Assembly (NCBI RefSeq): GCF_032854445.1
Contig: NC_088295.1
Span: forward strand, 51,875,249 to 51,939,248
Reading direction: 5' to 3'
Length of the DNA: 64,000 bases
Source: Liolophura sinensis
Lineage: Eukaryota; Mollusca; Polyplacophora; Chitonida; Chitonidae
Below the pieces are notes generated by a model. It did no database searches. It was not told where the DNA came from and worked only from the letters and a program-made list of their open reading frames with translations. Position numbers and translations under genes: made by a program. Shown here piece by piece: positions 11,201 through 20,925 of the stretch. Position 1 is the first letter of the stretch. Each line of letters opens with the position of its first letter.

Positions 11201-12783
11201 CTTGATTACGGCGTAAAACACCAATCAAATAAATAAATAAATCAAACTGCATTTGGCACTCTGTGAATATAGGTGGCAATTGCAACGCTGTGAATGGCTG
11301 AGCTAATGTTGAGTTATGGTAGTAAAAACCTTTCAGACGCGAAGCTCAAGCACCAACTCGCTAGTGATGTGCAAATCTATACCCACCAATGACTATCCGT
11401 GTACTATGGGTGGTCACTGCAATCCTCTGATTGGCTTAGCAAATACCCAGCTGACAACATTCACTGCTTATGTCGATGGCTTAAACATTCCGTCACAGCC
11501 TAAGAAGGCACATGCATTGGCCAGTGTCATCATGGTCATAGTCTTGATTCTAATAGGCTGTGGTAAGCTTTCTACAGATAATGAGTATACCAGAAAAAAA
11601 CAAGTCAAAAAATGAGGTAAACTTTAACATTCCATAAAGTTACAATTCATAAAATTCACGCCTGAACTTAGGAGCTAGGTTTCATTGCGAGGGTATTACT
11701 ACATTGCTCATCTTGTGTAATTAAGTTCTAACTGCATACAGAACTAAGTCCCTGTAAGCTTATTTCTATGTTTACATTTACCAGGCAACAACTAAGACTT
11801 GCTACACTACATAACTGTAAACATGTCAATATATATCATATGTTCTTTGTGACTATATCAACTGTACCATTTTGAAAAGTCTCAAAAGAGACGAATCGCA
11901 TTAATGGTTTAAATACAAGTATGATGTTATTTAAGTCACCCAAGTTTTCGTTCATCATACACTTCACTAGCTTTAGCCAGCAAGTCATTTTCCTGGATAC
12001 ACTACACACAAGGACTTCATTTCTTTTCTGTTTGGTCCACTTCTTGAGCGGAGATCCAGGGTCAATCCTGGGTCGAGTCACACCTAAGAGGAACTTGTAG
12101 AAGTTCTGGACCTGAGTCACACCTAAGACTTTAAAAGAGGAAGTTGTAACTTCCCCGCTTGGCGTTCAGCATGAAGGGGATAGTGCATTGACTGATTGAC
12201 CCGTATCAGTGTAATGGCTCGGGCGGGGCATCTTACTTGCCTTTGGTAAGGTGTCTCAGTGAAGCAGCACTAGATACAAGAGCGATAGAAATTCGTCCTG
12301 CAACTAGGAGGTACATTACATACACCTTAAGGATTCCTTCATCGTCATATGACTGAAAAATTGTTGAGTACGACATTAAACCCCAAGCACTCACTCACTC
12401 TTTTCTGTTTGCGGGGAGGTCAACCAGTAACCTGTGCATGGTCACGTTTTTCCCCAGGCTCTGCTCGGTTTTCTCGCATCATAATGCTACCGACGTATAA
12501 GTGAAGTACTGTGTAAAACACCATTCAAATAAATAAATAAATAAATAAATACACCTTTTTTCCAGCATCACGATTGATACCGGTCATACAATTTAGACAC
12601 GTATCAATCTATGTACAGGATCTACACATGCAGATAATCTGTGCGTCATGGACTTTGCATTGACGCTTTCAACATGTAATTACCTGGTTGTCATCACCAG
12701 GTCTTCCCAGCACTCACCTTTTCGACTAATTCCTTGATGTCGTCTGTCGCCACCTTCATTTCAGTTGCACCTCCGCACATCAT
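8126..12783 (-). CDS. CSTB: Stefin / cystatin-B, complete three-exon gene (98 aa)
   Basis: Joining 12783-12718, 9888-9784 and 8251-8126 gives exactly 98 codons plus stop, the length of vertebrate stefins. All junctions are phase 0 with GT-AG borders (donors AAG/GTGAGT and AAG/GTGAAT). Visible motifs are the N-terminal MMCGG with the conserved Gly that enters the protease cleft, the first hairpin QVVAG (the QxVxG inhibitor motif), the RPLPG second loop, and the EYF C-terminus. There is no signal peptide and no disulphide-forming Cys pair, so this is a type-1, intracellular cystatin. Family members bind papain-like cathepsins (B, H, L, S) tightly and reversibly in the cytosol. Intron 2 (8252-9783) holds a 25-bp minisatellite, and intron 1 (9889-12717) holds SINEs. 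The start is MetMet at 12783/12780, as in vertebrate CSTB. The ancestral three-exon structure is kept. Confidence 0.95.
8418..8529 (+). mobile_element. SINE 3' fragment, diverged tail
   Basis: GGTTTCCTCCACTCATAAAA is followed by ATTCTTGAGTATGGCGTTTA and ACAACAATCATATTAATAAA. This is the same 3' domain as family A but with an ACAACAATCATT-type end, in stefin intron 2. Confidence 0.65.
9340..9757. repeat. Minisatellite, 25-bp unit, in stefin intron 2
   Basis: About 17 units of CTACATCACACAGACTACAT+GTAGG with variants (GCAGG, GTTGG, GCTGG). It ends 27 bp before the 5' splice site side of stefin exon 2 (exon 9784-9888), so it lies close to that donor in the transcript. Confidence 0.92.
9784..9888 (-). 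CDS. CSTB: Stefin / cystatin-B, exon 2 (inhibitory QxVxG loop)
   Basis: The minus-strand acceptor TTTTTCAG precedes 9888, and the donor AAG/GTGAAT starts at 9783. It encodes 35 residues, VRPQAVRKSEGRNFSEF then TATHYKSQVVAGTNFFIK. QVVAG is the canonical first inhibitory hairpin and 'KSQVVAGTN' is nearly invariant in stefins. Phase 0 at both ends. Confidence 0.96.
10786..10822 (-). mobile_element. SINE family A tail fragment, inverted
   Basis: TTTATTTATTTATTTATTTG followed by ATTGGTATTTTAC is the reverse complement of the family A tail. Only the tail remains. Confidence 0.6.
11036..11243 (+). mobile_element. SINE family A, lacking the A-box end
   Basis: Begins at TTTGATGCGGTCGCTGTGAG, includes the B box GTGAGTTGAAGTCC and the whole body, and ends ACACCAATCAAATAAATAAATAAAT. 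It lies in stefin intron 1. Confidence 0.88.
11250..12120. other. Stefin intron 1, no other feature
   Basis: Short ORFs on both strands (for example 11316-11615 and 11836-12120) have no splice context, no recognisable domain and ordinary AT-rich composition. I see no gene. Confidence 0.5.
12123..12399 (+). mobile_element. SINE family B
   Basis: Contains CGCTTGGCGTTCAGCATGAAG, GACCCGTATCAGTGTAATGG and GTGTCTCAGTGAAGCAGC, then TGAAAAATTGTTGAGTACGA and CATTAAACCCCAAGCACTCA followed by CTCAC repeats. It aligns over its length with the copy at 24408. The TTGAGTACGxxxTAAA core is shared with family A; from memory this corresponds to the conserved 3' domain of molluscan SINEs. Confidence 0.88.
12405..12552 (+). 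mobile_element. SINE family A 3' part, directly after a family B copy
   Basis: Diverged body (AACCTGTGCATGGTCACG, CCCCAGGCTCTGCTCGGTTT) and tail ACACCATTCAAATAAATAAATAAA. It starts where the CACTC tail of the family B copy ends. Either one element inserted into the other's tail, or two insertions ended up side by side. Confidence 0.8.
12718..12783 (-). CDS. CSTB: Stefin / cystatin-B, exon 1 (start codon)
   Basis: On the minus strand ATGATG starts at 12783, encodes MMCGGATEMKVATDDIKELV then EK, and meets donor AAG/GTGAGTG at 12717. MMCGG is the conserved stefin N-terminus, whose Gly-Gly occupies the protease S-subsites. The first of the two Met codons is taken as start by analogy with vertebrate stefins. 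Confidence 0.94.
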
Positions 12784-13160
12784 TTTTACAAAATTATACA
12801 CTGGTACCGTAAGTTGAACAAACGTCTATCACCGAGAGCGAACTCTGAAATGATCAGGAGCCAAGAATGGGCTGTATTTATTGACAGTCACAACTGTGGT
12901 GTAGCTTGGAAAAAGGTAGGCGTCACGAGGTGATGATGACCCTTAGCACGTGGTGTGAAGTAGGCGGGCACCGAAAAACAGATAATGAATTTTCGTCTAC
13001 AACAACAACAACCTGTTTATGCGCCCCGCCCACTGGGATTCATTCTGTCGCAGTGGCTTTCATGTATGACGTCACACATTCGAGATATGCACTCTTCATC
13101 AAGAAGATACCAATAGTGTCCATTCGAGATCACGTGCTTTTTTACGTGATCCCACGGTAG
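12784..13160 (-). promoter_or_regulatory. Probable stefin promoter region
   Basis: Directly upstream of the stefin start. Contains a GC box (CCCCGCCC, 13023-13030), a perfect palindromic CRE (TGACGTCA, 13067-13074) and an E-box (CACGTG, 13131-13136). The E-box sits in the left arm of an inverted repeat, GATCACGT (13128-13135) / ACGTGATC (13144-13151). No TATA box is obvious. The promoter call is inferred from position and motif clustering. Confidence 0.45.
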
Positions 13161-14389
13161 CGAGACAAGAGAGGCAGTGGATAGGTCTCTTATTTTAAGA
13201 ATAAGAATGGCAATAGTATCACGGCGCGGGGAATCTTCTGACAGCTCAAATAGGGCCAGTCTGAATAAATTCAGCTGGATATGTAGAAATATCCTATACT
13301 TTCAAGGGAAATCTGTCTTTCATATTTAGGTGGGGATATGCCGCTAATGTTTGATAAAACATCACTTTAATATATAAGCCCAAAGAGAAATAAATGCCCG
13401 TCCTTCATGTAATGTTGTCAGTTTCAAGATGGAGTTTGATGGAGACTTAAACATCACATTACGGTAACCAGCTGTAACTGGCAGGTTTATTGTTCATGTC
13501 ACACATTGATATACATGTATACTTATTGCCGTAATTACGAATGCAGTTGCTACCAAAAGTTAACCAGGCTGATGCCAGACATAATACATCTGCCAGGACT
13601 CCTGCACATGTAGGAATCATGCTGGATTTTTTTTTAAACTTGATTTCTTAGGCCAGTCTGGTCTTCCTGAAGGGCAATGAGACTTAACTTTCACATAGAT
13701 GGAATTATAGGATAAATAAAGAACACTTCTTTCACAAACAGGGGTTGAATTTAAGGGAAAATGAAGTTAAGGTGCACATAACTAAATCATCGATATGCAC
13801 TTAAAATATCTGCATGCACTAACTCACATTTTGGGCAAATCTATAATAAAAATAAGAAATCTATATAGATCAATGCTCTGATTTTTGGATACATCATATT
13901 TATGGTACAGGATTATGACGAGATAGTGGGAAATTTACACTATCCAAAATTTTATACATGCACAACCAAAATTTATGCACCCCTTATTTCTAACCCTGAC
14001 AAATAAATAACACAAATGAAGAAACTTGATAAAGGTCCTTTAGAAAGAAACACCAGAAAAAAGACTTTTAGTGAGATCAAGTCATAAAATGCAAATTGTA
14101 TACCATGCATACAATTTAAGGACGGATGACAAATTGACCTGCCCATTACCACTAGTACAGGCACCCGTTGTTGTATATGTGTATTTTATACATATACAAC
14201 AAAAATAGAGTGAACATGGCACAAATCACTTCAAAAATGTATAAAATATATCACATTTTGAAAAAACAAATGTCATGGGATATCAAGATCGATTCACGAA
14301 TCATGGCACAGTAAACAAATAATGGACAAAGTAGTCAGACGGAGTCATTGAACAAAATACACAGTGGCATCTCCGGTTACCATGGCAAC
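13161..14389. other. Intergenic, one hairpin
   Basis: No gene seen. There is one 16-bp near-perfect inverted repeat with a 3-nt loop at 14168-14202 (left arm TTGTTGTATATGTGTA, right arm TATACATATACAACAA). Confidence 0.5.
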
Positions 14390-14760
14390 CACAGAAATTT
14401 ATTAATGTGGGATGCGACACATCATCTTCTAAGTGGCTGTACGTATCCACCGAAAATTTAAAATGTACATGATAGAAAACAGTTGGGGTTGTAGCCCGGA
14501 CACGAAATCATATAGTATATACAGGGATGAAGGCAACCTGGTTACCATGGCAAAAGTGAAAATAGAAAAATGACAGTATTTACCTATGCACCAAGACTTA
14601 AAGTTGAATATGGAAAACAATCAGGGTTGTAGCCTGCGGAAATTTACAAAATGTGTGTCACGACACATCGTCATCTGTGTACCTGTCTACCCGCCAAAAA
14701 CTAAAAATCTAGATGGAAAACAGTTGGAGTTGCAGCCCAGACATGAAATCATATCTATTT
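14390..14760. repeat. Diverged tandem repeat
   Basis: Blocks of the form GGAAAACAGTTGGAGTTGCAG / CCCAGACATGAAATCATAT recur at about 14470, 14610 and 14715, alternating with GGTTACCATGG and CACGACACATC blocks. It is an old imperfect repeat with no coding content. Confidence 0.5.
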
Positions 14761-14765
14761 ATATA

Positions 14766-14806
<41 letters not shown>
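14766..14806. repeat. (TA)n microsatellite
   Basis: An uninterrupted run of alternating A and T of about 40 bp. Confidence 0.9.
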
Positions 14807-14808
<2 letters not shown>

Positions 14809-15780
14809 CGGGCAAAATCACTGTAACGTAATACGCGCCTGCCTTAAAATAATAATAGCCTTAATCCAAAATTACTTTAATTTACTTCAAGGGCTGCTTA
14901 AAATTCGCTGTTAACATGCCACATGTTAACTGTTGTCCGCAATTGTGGATCAACAACACCTTCCAACAACCAGTGATCTTATAAGGTTTTAGAGCTATTA
15001 ATTGGGCATAATAGTTGGGAAGCCTAAAACAGGATACAGTTGCATTTATGACATTTTGTCCACACAGTATTAGTACTAGATATCTTGGCACTGACTTATG
15101 AGTCTTAAAAATGGAAGGCATGTAAAACTGTGGTCACCTGGTGTCCAGTGGACCATGATTATCCATTTTAATTTTAGTGTTAAATTTTAGCGTTTTAAAT
15201 ATCAAACGTATCAAACTTGTGGCGCGTCAACATGTTTGAAGGCTGCGACCTTGAAGGCTGCGACATGCCGTGGACAGGACTCTTTAGGTTGGTTCCCTGT
15301 GCACATTCTTTTCACCCCTCTGTTCACAATTTCTACCCATCCATCGATGTCCTCGTTGCCCAGGGCCCCACCACATGTGTTTACGGTCCTGTTCCATGTT
15401 AATCCGAATGCCTGTTGCTCAGACAGCTTTGCTTGTATCAGAGTTTGCAACTGAATGCAAGCGTTCAAATACTTGATCTTGTGTGTACGGGTATACAAAA
15501 GCGGTTCGTACTTTGAAGATCTGATGGATCTTGGACCATCACCAGAATCTGTTGCAGTTTCAAGATTACGGTGGAGAAGAGTTAGTTTAAATAAACGCAG
15601 TTAAAAGTCCAGCACTCCATCCTTCTCAACATCGACTGGCTTTGTTGACTGGGGTTTCTTCAATCTTTTTTTTATGGGTCTTCTCCTCATGAGACTGTTC
15701 AGATGTGCATAGGGGTTTGTGCAATGATGACACAAGTACCTGAAAAAAATAATGTTATTTGAGTTACTTATACGTGACAA

Positions 15781-16031
15781 GGTGGCCTCCGTTGCTCAGT
15801 TGGTTAGCGCGCTAGCGCAACGTAATGTCCCAGGAGCCTCTCACTGTGAGTTCTAGTCCAACCCATGCCGGCTTCCTCTCCGCCCGTAAGTGGGAAAGTC
15901 TGTCAGCAACCTGCGGATGGGTCGTGGGGTCACTGCCCGGTTTCCTCCAAACCATAATGCTGGCTACCGTCGTATAAGTCAAACATTCTTGAGTACGGCG
16001 TAAAACAACAATCAAATAAATAAATAAATAT
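15781..16031 (+). mobile_element. SINE family A, nearly full length
   Basis: GCCTCCGTTGCTCAGTTGGT, TAGCGCGCTAGCGCAACGTAA, a B box GTGAGTTCTAGTCC, the body and an AATCAAATAAATAAATAAA tail. It has small deletions in the middle and inserted inside the DUF6589-type pseudogene. Confidence 0.88.
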
Positions 16032-17352
16032 ACTTGACAATTTATGGCAACATAGTGTACTGTTACATGGGAAACAAGACACTTTGAGACTCTGGGAACC
16101 ATTTTTTGCCTTTGAGACAACTTGATTTCTATCAATGCTGCATTCAAGGGGTTACAATTTTTTCTCCATCGGTAAAAAAAAACAAGCCAACCAATACTTC
16201 AGACATTCAGAACATGCATGGATCAACAAAGCATTCACATCTGACCTTAGGACCCACGAAATGAATCTGTACACAAAAGTTATCTAAATCAGGCAATATA
16301 TGGAGCTGTTATTGCACGGAAACTTATCACTAATTACAATTCCAGAAACCATAAAATGTGCAACTTAACCACTTATGCAGCTAGTTTTGAAACTTAATCT
16401 GAGTTTCCATAATGTGAACTAGCTACTGAACAGAAACCAGTGTGACGGGTGGACAAACTGACAGACATATCCAAACTAAAATCCCTCGCTTTCGCTGGAT
16501 TGTAGGTTAAAAATCCCGTGTCATTTGAGTTAACCACTCATTCTCAAGAGCTTCATGGTTTCTTAAGACACTTCTGACTTTGTCAGTGATATCGCCTTTG
16601 GCACAAAAGAAGTATTTGTCAACAACCTTTGCACATTCCTCCTGATATCACAGAAGTTTCGCGTCTTCATCCCATTCATTCCACTCGTCTGGAAGGTCAA
16701 TGCTGTCATCAATGTGCCCCATGCTCGGCTGTCCCATGAGAAAGACACAAATCTGAGCATCGTTTATAAAGTAGTACAGATTTCTGTCCAGTTTGATTGT
16801 CCCCACTTCTGCAGAACTGGATTTGCTGTATGTGAGCTTATGCATCGCCTGTTGAAAATAAAAGTTTATCAACAATGAATCGGCCACTACCATATTTATG
16901 ACTTCAGAATGTCATGAAGCTGGACGGGATCTTACAAAGGCATGAACCTTGTAGCCGCCTTCCAAATTCCATGAACAGGTTAAGATTGCAAATTCTGACA
17001 AATCCAATTCCACCTAAGCATAAATTGTGCGCTAATAAGTATAGCAGAAATATTGTTCAAAGTCCTGTATTTCCAAATCATATGGTTTCAACAACAAATG
17101 GTTGCACTTGTTTGCATAGTTACAGACAATATACAGCTGCACACCTCAAACAAGTTCATTCCCCTGTGGAAATCTTCCGTCTTAAGAATGACTCTCTAGT
17201 CTCTTGACACTTGTTGTGGCCTCACCCATAGTCCTTTTAGTTCCCTGTGCTCTTTCATCAAAAAGCTGGTCTCCACCTTCAAGATACAGGCAGAGAGATT
17301 TTAAACAACTTAAAGTTCAATATTAGTGAATAAAGTTTCACTTGATCATTAA

Positions 17353-17394
17353 ATTATTTATTTATTTATTTATTTTGATTGGTGTTTAGTAAAT
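17353..17394 (-). mobile_element. SINE family A tail fragment, inverted
   Basis: TTATTTATTTATTTATTTTG then ATTGGTGTTTAGTAAA is the reverse complement of a family A tail. The body is not recognisable. Confidence 0.55.
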
Positions 17395-19721
17395 TTAACT
17401 TTAACAAAAGCAGCCATCATTATGGTAGGAAGAAGCTGGATTCCTTAGTCAAAAAATTTTATGTTACTTTTTTAAACAAAACCATGCCAATTGAACAGCT
17501 ACATGTACAAATTAATCTAACTCTATTTAGGTTCAGATTGTTTAGTCTTGTCAGATTAGTGGAAGAGGTATTAGGAAGAAACCTAACTCTGTTTATACAT
17601 GTAAGGCTGGGTGCGTATAGCTAAATGTATAAAACATGCTAAAGAAGATTGGTGATGCCACCTCAACCAAGCCTGCTGTTCTCACAAAGGTTGGTATAAA
17701 GTTTTCAGATATAAGCTTCGGCATATGGACCATATCCTTTGTCTTTGACTCGTTAATGTCAAACAGGCCCAAGACTTACTGGAAACAGATTGCATATCAA
17801 GACATAGTTTTAACAAAGGAAGACAACTCTGTATATGTAAAAACATCCCAGACCCTCTATCCAATACTCAAACATGTACAACAATGTTCAACACTGTTAA
17901 ATAAAAAATATAAAACCTTGCATAGATTCATAACACAGTTTGAATAGTCAAAAATTGGACATGAATATGAATTTAACATGATGAATTACACTTTATAGAC
18001 ATATAATCAAAATTTTGGGGTTTGTAATTCCAATACACTCATATTAAGAGAGTCCTGTTTGAAAATGGAGCCATAATCAGGTAAAATTACACATATAATG
18101 TAAAATGACTGAGTAAAACCTGAAATTTATAAACCTGTTTCATGAAGTCAGGCCTGATTACAGAAACACTTTGCCTATAAAACAAATATATTTAATATAC
18201 CAGTTCAGACGTTCTTGAAACCTCTTCCATATGATACGTCTTTGGCATCAACTTTCCAAACAGTTTTCCAAGGGCTGGAATCTGATTTACTGCAGCTTGG
18301 CCAACAATGAAAGATAGTTCGCCCCGCAGCAGAATGTGTTCACTTCTGGTGGGCAAAAAGTCCTCATTGCCCAGGTCGGAAACATTGTTTTGTGCGGATT
18401 TGCCATCCAGGTTAGCTGGTACTGGGACTCTGTCGACAACCACGACAAGCATGAAGAGATGAAGGTCTTGTCCCCGAGAATCCAAACTAAAGTAGGAAAA
18501 ATACGCTTGTCTCAGTTATCTCCGGCAAGAGATACCTGCGTGGAATTGGATGTTGTTGCCTTCGACAACTTTCTGTTTAGGTACCTCTGGGTGTGTTCTG
18601 TCTAACAGAAATAAAAATCAAGATAAGCATGCATGAATATATTTCCTCTTATCTGTGAAGTCTGTGTTACTCATACAATATCTGTGACTTCCTCTGACAA
18701 TTTGTGTTGTTTACAGGCAGATCATAAGAGTCCCATAAGAAATAATGAAACATAGAATATGAAAAGAAAATGCTGTGTACTGTACTAAAGATCCCTTGGC
18801 TATTAATAGATTTTGCATTAAATGTATGCATAAATATAACTTTACAAATAGACAGACAAATGGAAAGATTGCAAGGTTGGATAGCCAAGGACAATGGAAA
18901 TGAATTCCAATCGATAGCATGACGTGTGGTACCATATGATTTTGATGGACTTGGATTCCGAGTTTCAAAAATAATATGTTTACAAGCCTGACAAAGTATA
19001 ATGAAAGAACTTCTATGACAACACCACTTTGCCAATACTGCCCCATGGGTAATACAACATAATCAAGACAATCAGTACGACAATATGACAAGTGATTATC
19101 CAGTTGATAACTGGGTGAAGTGCATTAAATAAAGTTTCACATTTACGTTTCCTAAATGATTCGGCTGTCATATAATGAAATCTCAGAGCACGTTAGAGAT
19201 CAAGTGGGAATCCAGTGGCTATGAGCTCCGGAAATGTGTGGATGTCAGATGAGTGTTCCTCATTGAGTGTAATCTCCACCAAATTTGCATCAATGATCGT
19301 GCTGGGGAACTGACCTGGGAAGAACAGCACTCCCCTCAGAATGGTAATCACCTTAACCACCTTGGTGTTTGCTTTCCAGGCGTTCAGAATGTCATCATAA
19401 TCTCCATTGAAGAATCTTCATTTTTTAGCAGCTGATTGTGGTGTCACACAGTAGCCCATTCTCGCTACTCTCTCAAAATCCTGAATATGAAAATGTTGCA
19501 AGATAAAGGGCACTGAGTGAGAAGCAGTAAGTTGTATGGCCTGAACATGTACCTGCTACTCTAAACATTTAACATTAACACTATTTTCGTAATACATGGT
19601 ACTTGTAATCAAATAAAACATGAAGTAGGCATGAAGAGACAATTGATCAATCAACCAATAAAACAAGCTGAATTTAACCTTACTTACATTGTTACATATA
19701 GTGCAAGCCTGCAAATAGGTG

Positions 19722-19872
19722 TGGTAAGGTCTTCCAGCAACTTGCGGATTGTCATGGGTTTCCCTGGGCTGTGCCTGGTTTCCTCCCACCATAATGCTGG
19801 CCGCCGTCGTATAATGTGAAATATTTTTGAGTTTGGCGTAGAACACCAATGAAATAAGTAAATCAAATAAAT
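19722..19872 (+). mobile_element. SINE family A, 5'-truncated
   Basis: Starts near GTAAGGTCTTCCAGCAACTT and runs to a diverged tail, ACACCAATGAAATAAGTAAA. It lies between blocks 1 and 2 of the DUF6589-type pseudogene. Confidence 0.82.
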
Positions 19873-20689
19873 GCATATAGTTGCCTGACAAAGTGATAAA
19901 ATGGTATGACCATGATATCTGTGTTACGTATTTCTGTACAAAGGTCTCTTGGGTCATACCACTTTCACCAAAGAGGTGTTTTAAAAAATGTCACGCACCT
20001 ATTTGCAGGCTTGTTGTACAATATGGCATCATCACCTGCTGTTTACAACCCTCTTGTTTGAGAACAAATGATGTGAGGTAAGCCACAGCGGACATCTCTT
20101 TGTTTCGGGTCTTCAGCATTGGGGCCACTTTCTGACTCAGTAGGACAGTGCACATTGAAGTCCATGACAGAACAGAGCAGCTGGAGTAGACAGGGAGAAT
20201 ATCTCTTCAACTCTTTGAACAAGGCTTGAAAGGAAGAGTTGGCAAAGTCATCTTTAGCTGTTCTTCTCAGGATGAAATTGCAGATGTGAGCTTCTTAACC
20301 TGAAAAGATCAAGAGAAAATAAAGTACATTTGTGGTTATTCAGATACTACCAGATACTACATGCAAGTTTGTCTTTTATCTGTGAGCATATTTATCATAT
20401 TAGTTGTTCTCCTAAATCTGGATTGGATCAAGTAAACCAACATATAATAAATATGTGAAGCATGTTGGAAGTGGCCTTGTTTCTCATGCAAACAAACACA
20501 TATACTAAACTCCCTGTGAAAGCATTAACTTAGTCCCTGCATGTTAAAGCAATGATGTAATGTAATGGTGACATCACCGGACAAGGTATCACTGGGCAGA
20601 GTGCCCAACATGTGTTTACAGATTAGTTCCACAGACAGTTTACCACTGTACTGAAATAAATTAACTGTGGCAAAGATGCGACGTCGTCT

Positions 20690-20925
20690 AGCCTACCGAC
20701 GGCACATTAGTTATAGCCGAAAGTTTAATATAGAAATGTCCAGTTGTAGCTACATTATTGTAGCTGATGTCAATGAGCAAAGAGATCAGGGGAAAATTCG
20801 AAAGTGAAAAAATTGTAAATTAAAAAAAAGTAAAATTAAAAATTAGCTTGCAAAAAGCTAACCCGAGGTATTTTGCAACGAGAAATCGAATGGCGCAAAC
20901 CGCATTGCTCTCCGACCAATACTTT
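20690..20925 (-). repeat. Inverted partial copy of the 20.9-23.3 kb unit
   Basis: CGAAAGTTTAATATAGAAAT and TGTAGCTGATGTCAAT here are reverse complements of sequences at about 20998-21060. GGCGCAAACCGCATTGCTCT is the reverse complement of the GCAATGCGGTTTGC block that begins the direct copies. Confidence 0.75.

Larger units (their letters stand above)
15211..20299 (-). pseudogene. Broken DUF6589-type gene
   Basis: Six minus-strand blocks in the correct N-to-C order match, from memory, the conserved landmarks of DUF6589-containing proteins. (1) 20299-20036: RYSPCLLQLLC, then in a shifted frame MLKTRNKEMSAVAYLTSFVL. (2) 19480-19193: FERVARMGYCVTPQSAAKK, a stop, then GDYDDILNAWKA. (3) 18485-18192: NEDFLPTRSEHILLRGEL...VNQIPALGKLF. 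(4) about 17300-17180: EGGDQLFDERAQGTKRT, the family's GGDQLTxERA block. (5) 16848-16503: LPDEWNEWDEDAKLL, TGA, then YQEECAKVVDKYFFCAKGD. (6) 15498-15211: LIQAKLSEQQAFGLTWNR then TVNTCGGALGNEDIDG. Blocks 1, 2, 3 and 5 start after AG acceptors. A +1 frameshift lies in block 1, and in-frame stops lie in blocks 2 and 5, so this is a pseudogene or an assembly with errors. The family's function is unknown; it is widespread and multicopy in invertebrates and fungi. Confidence 0.78.

Noticed and set aside
18336-18605. + strand ORF with WYWDSVDNHDKHEEM
   Set aside because: The opposite strand of the same segment matches the DUF6589-type block FLPTRSEH..LRGEL in order with its neighbours, so the minus strand is the coding one.
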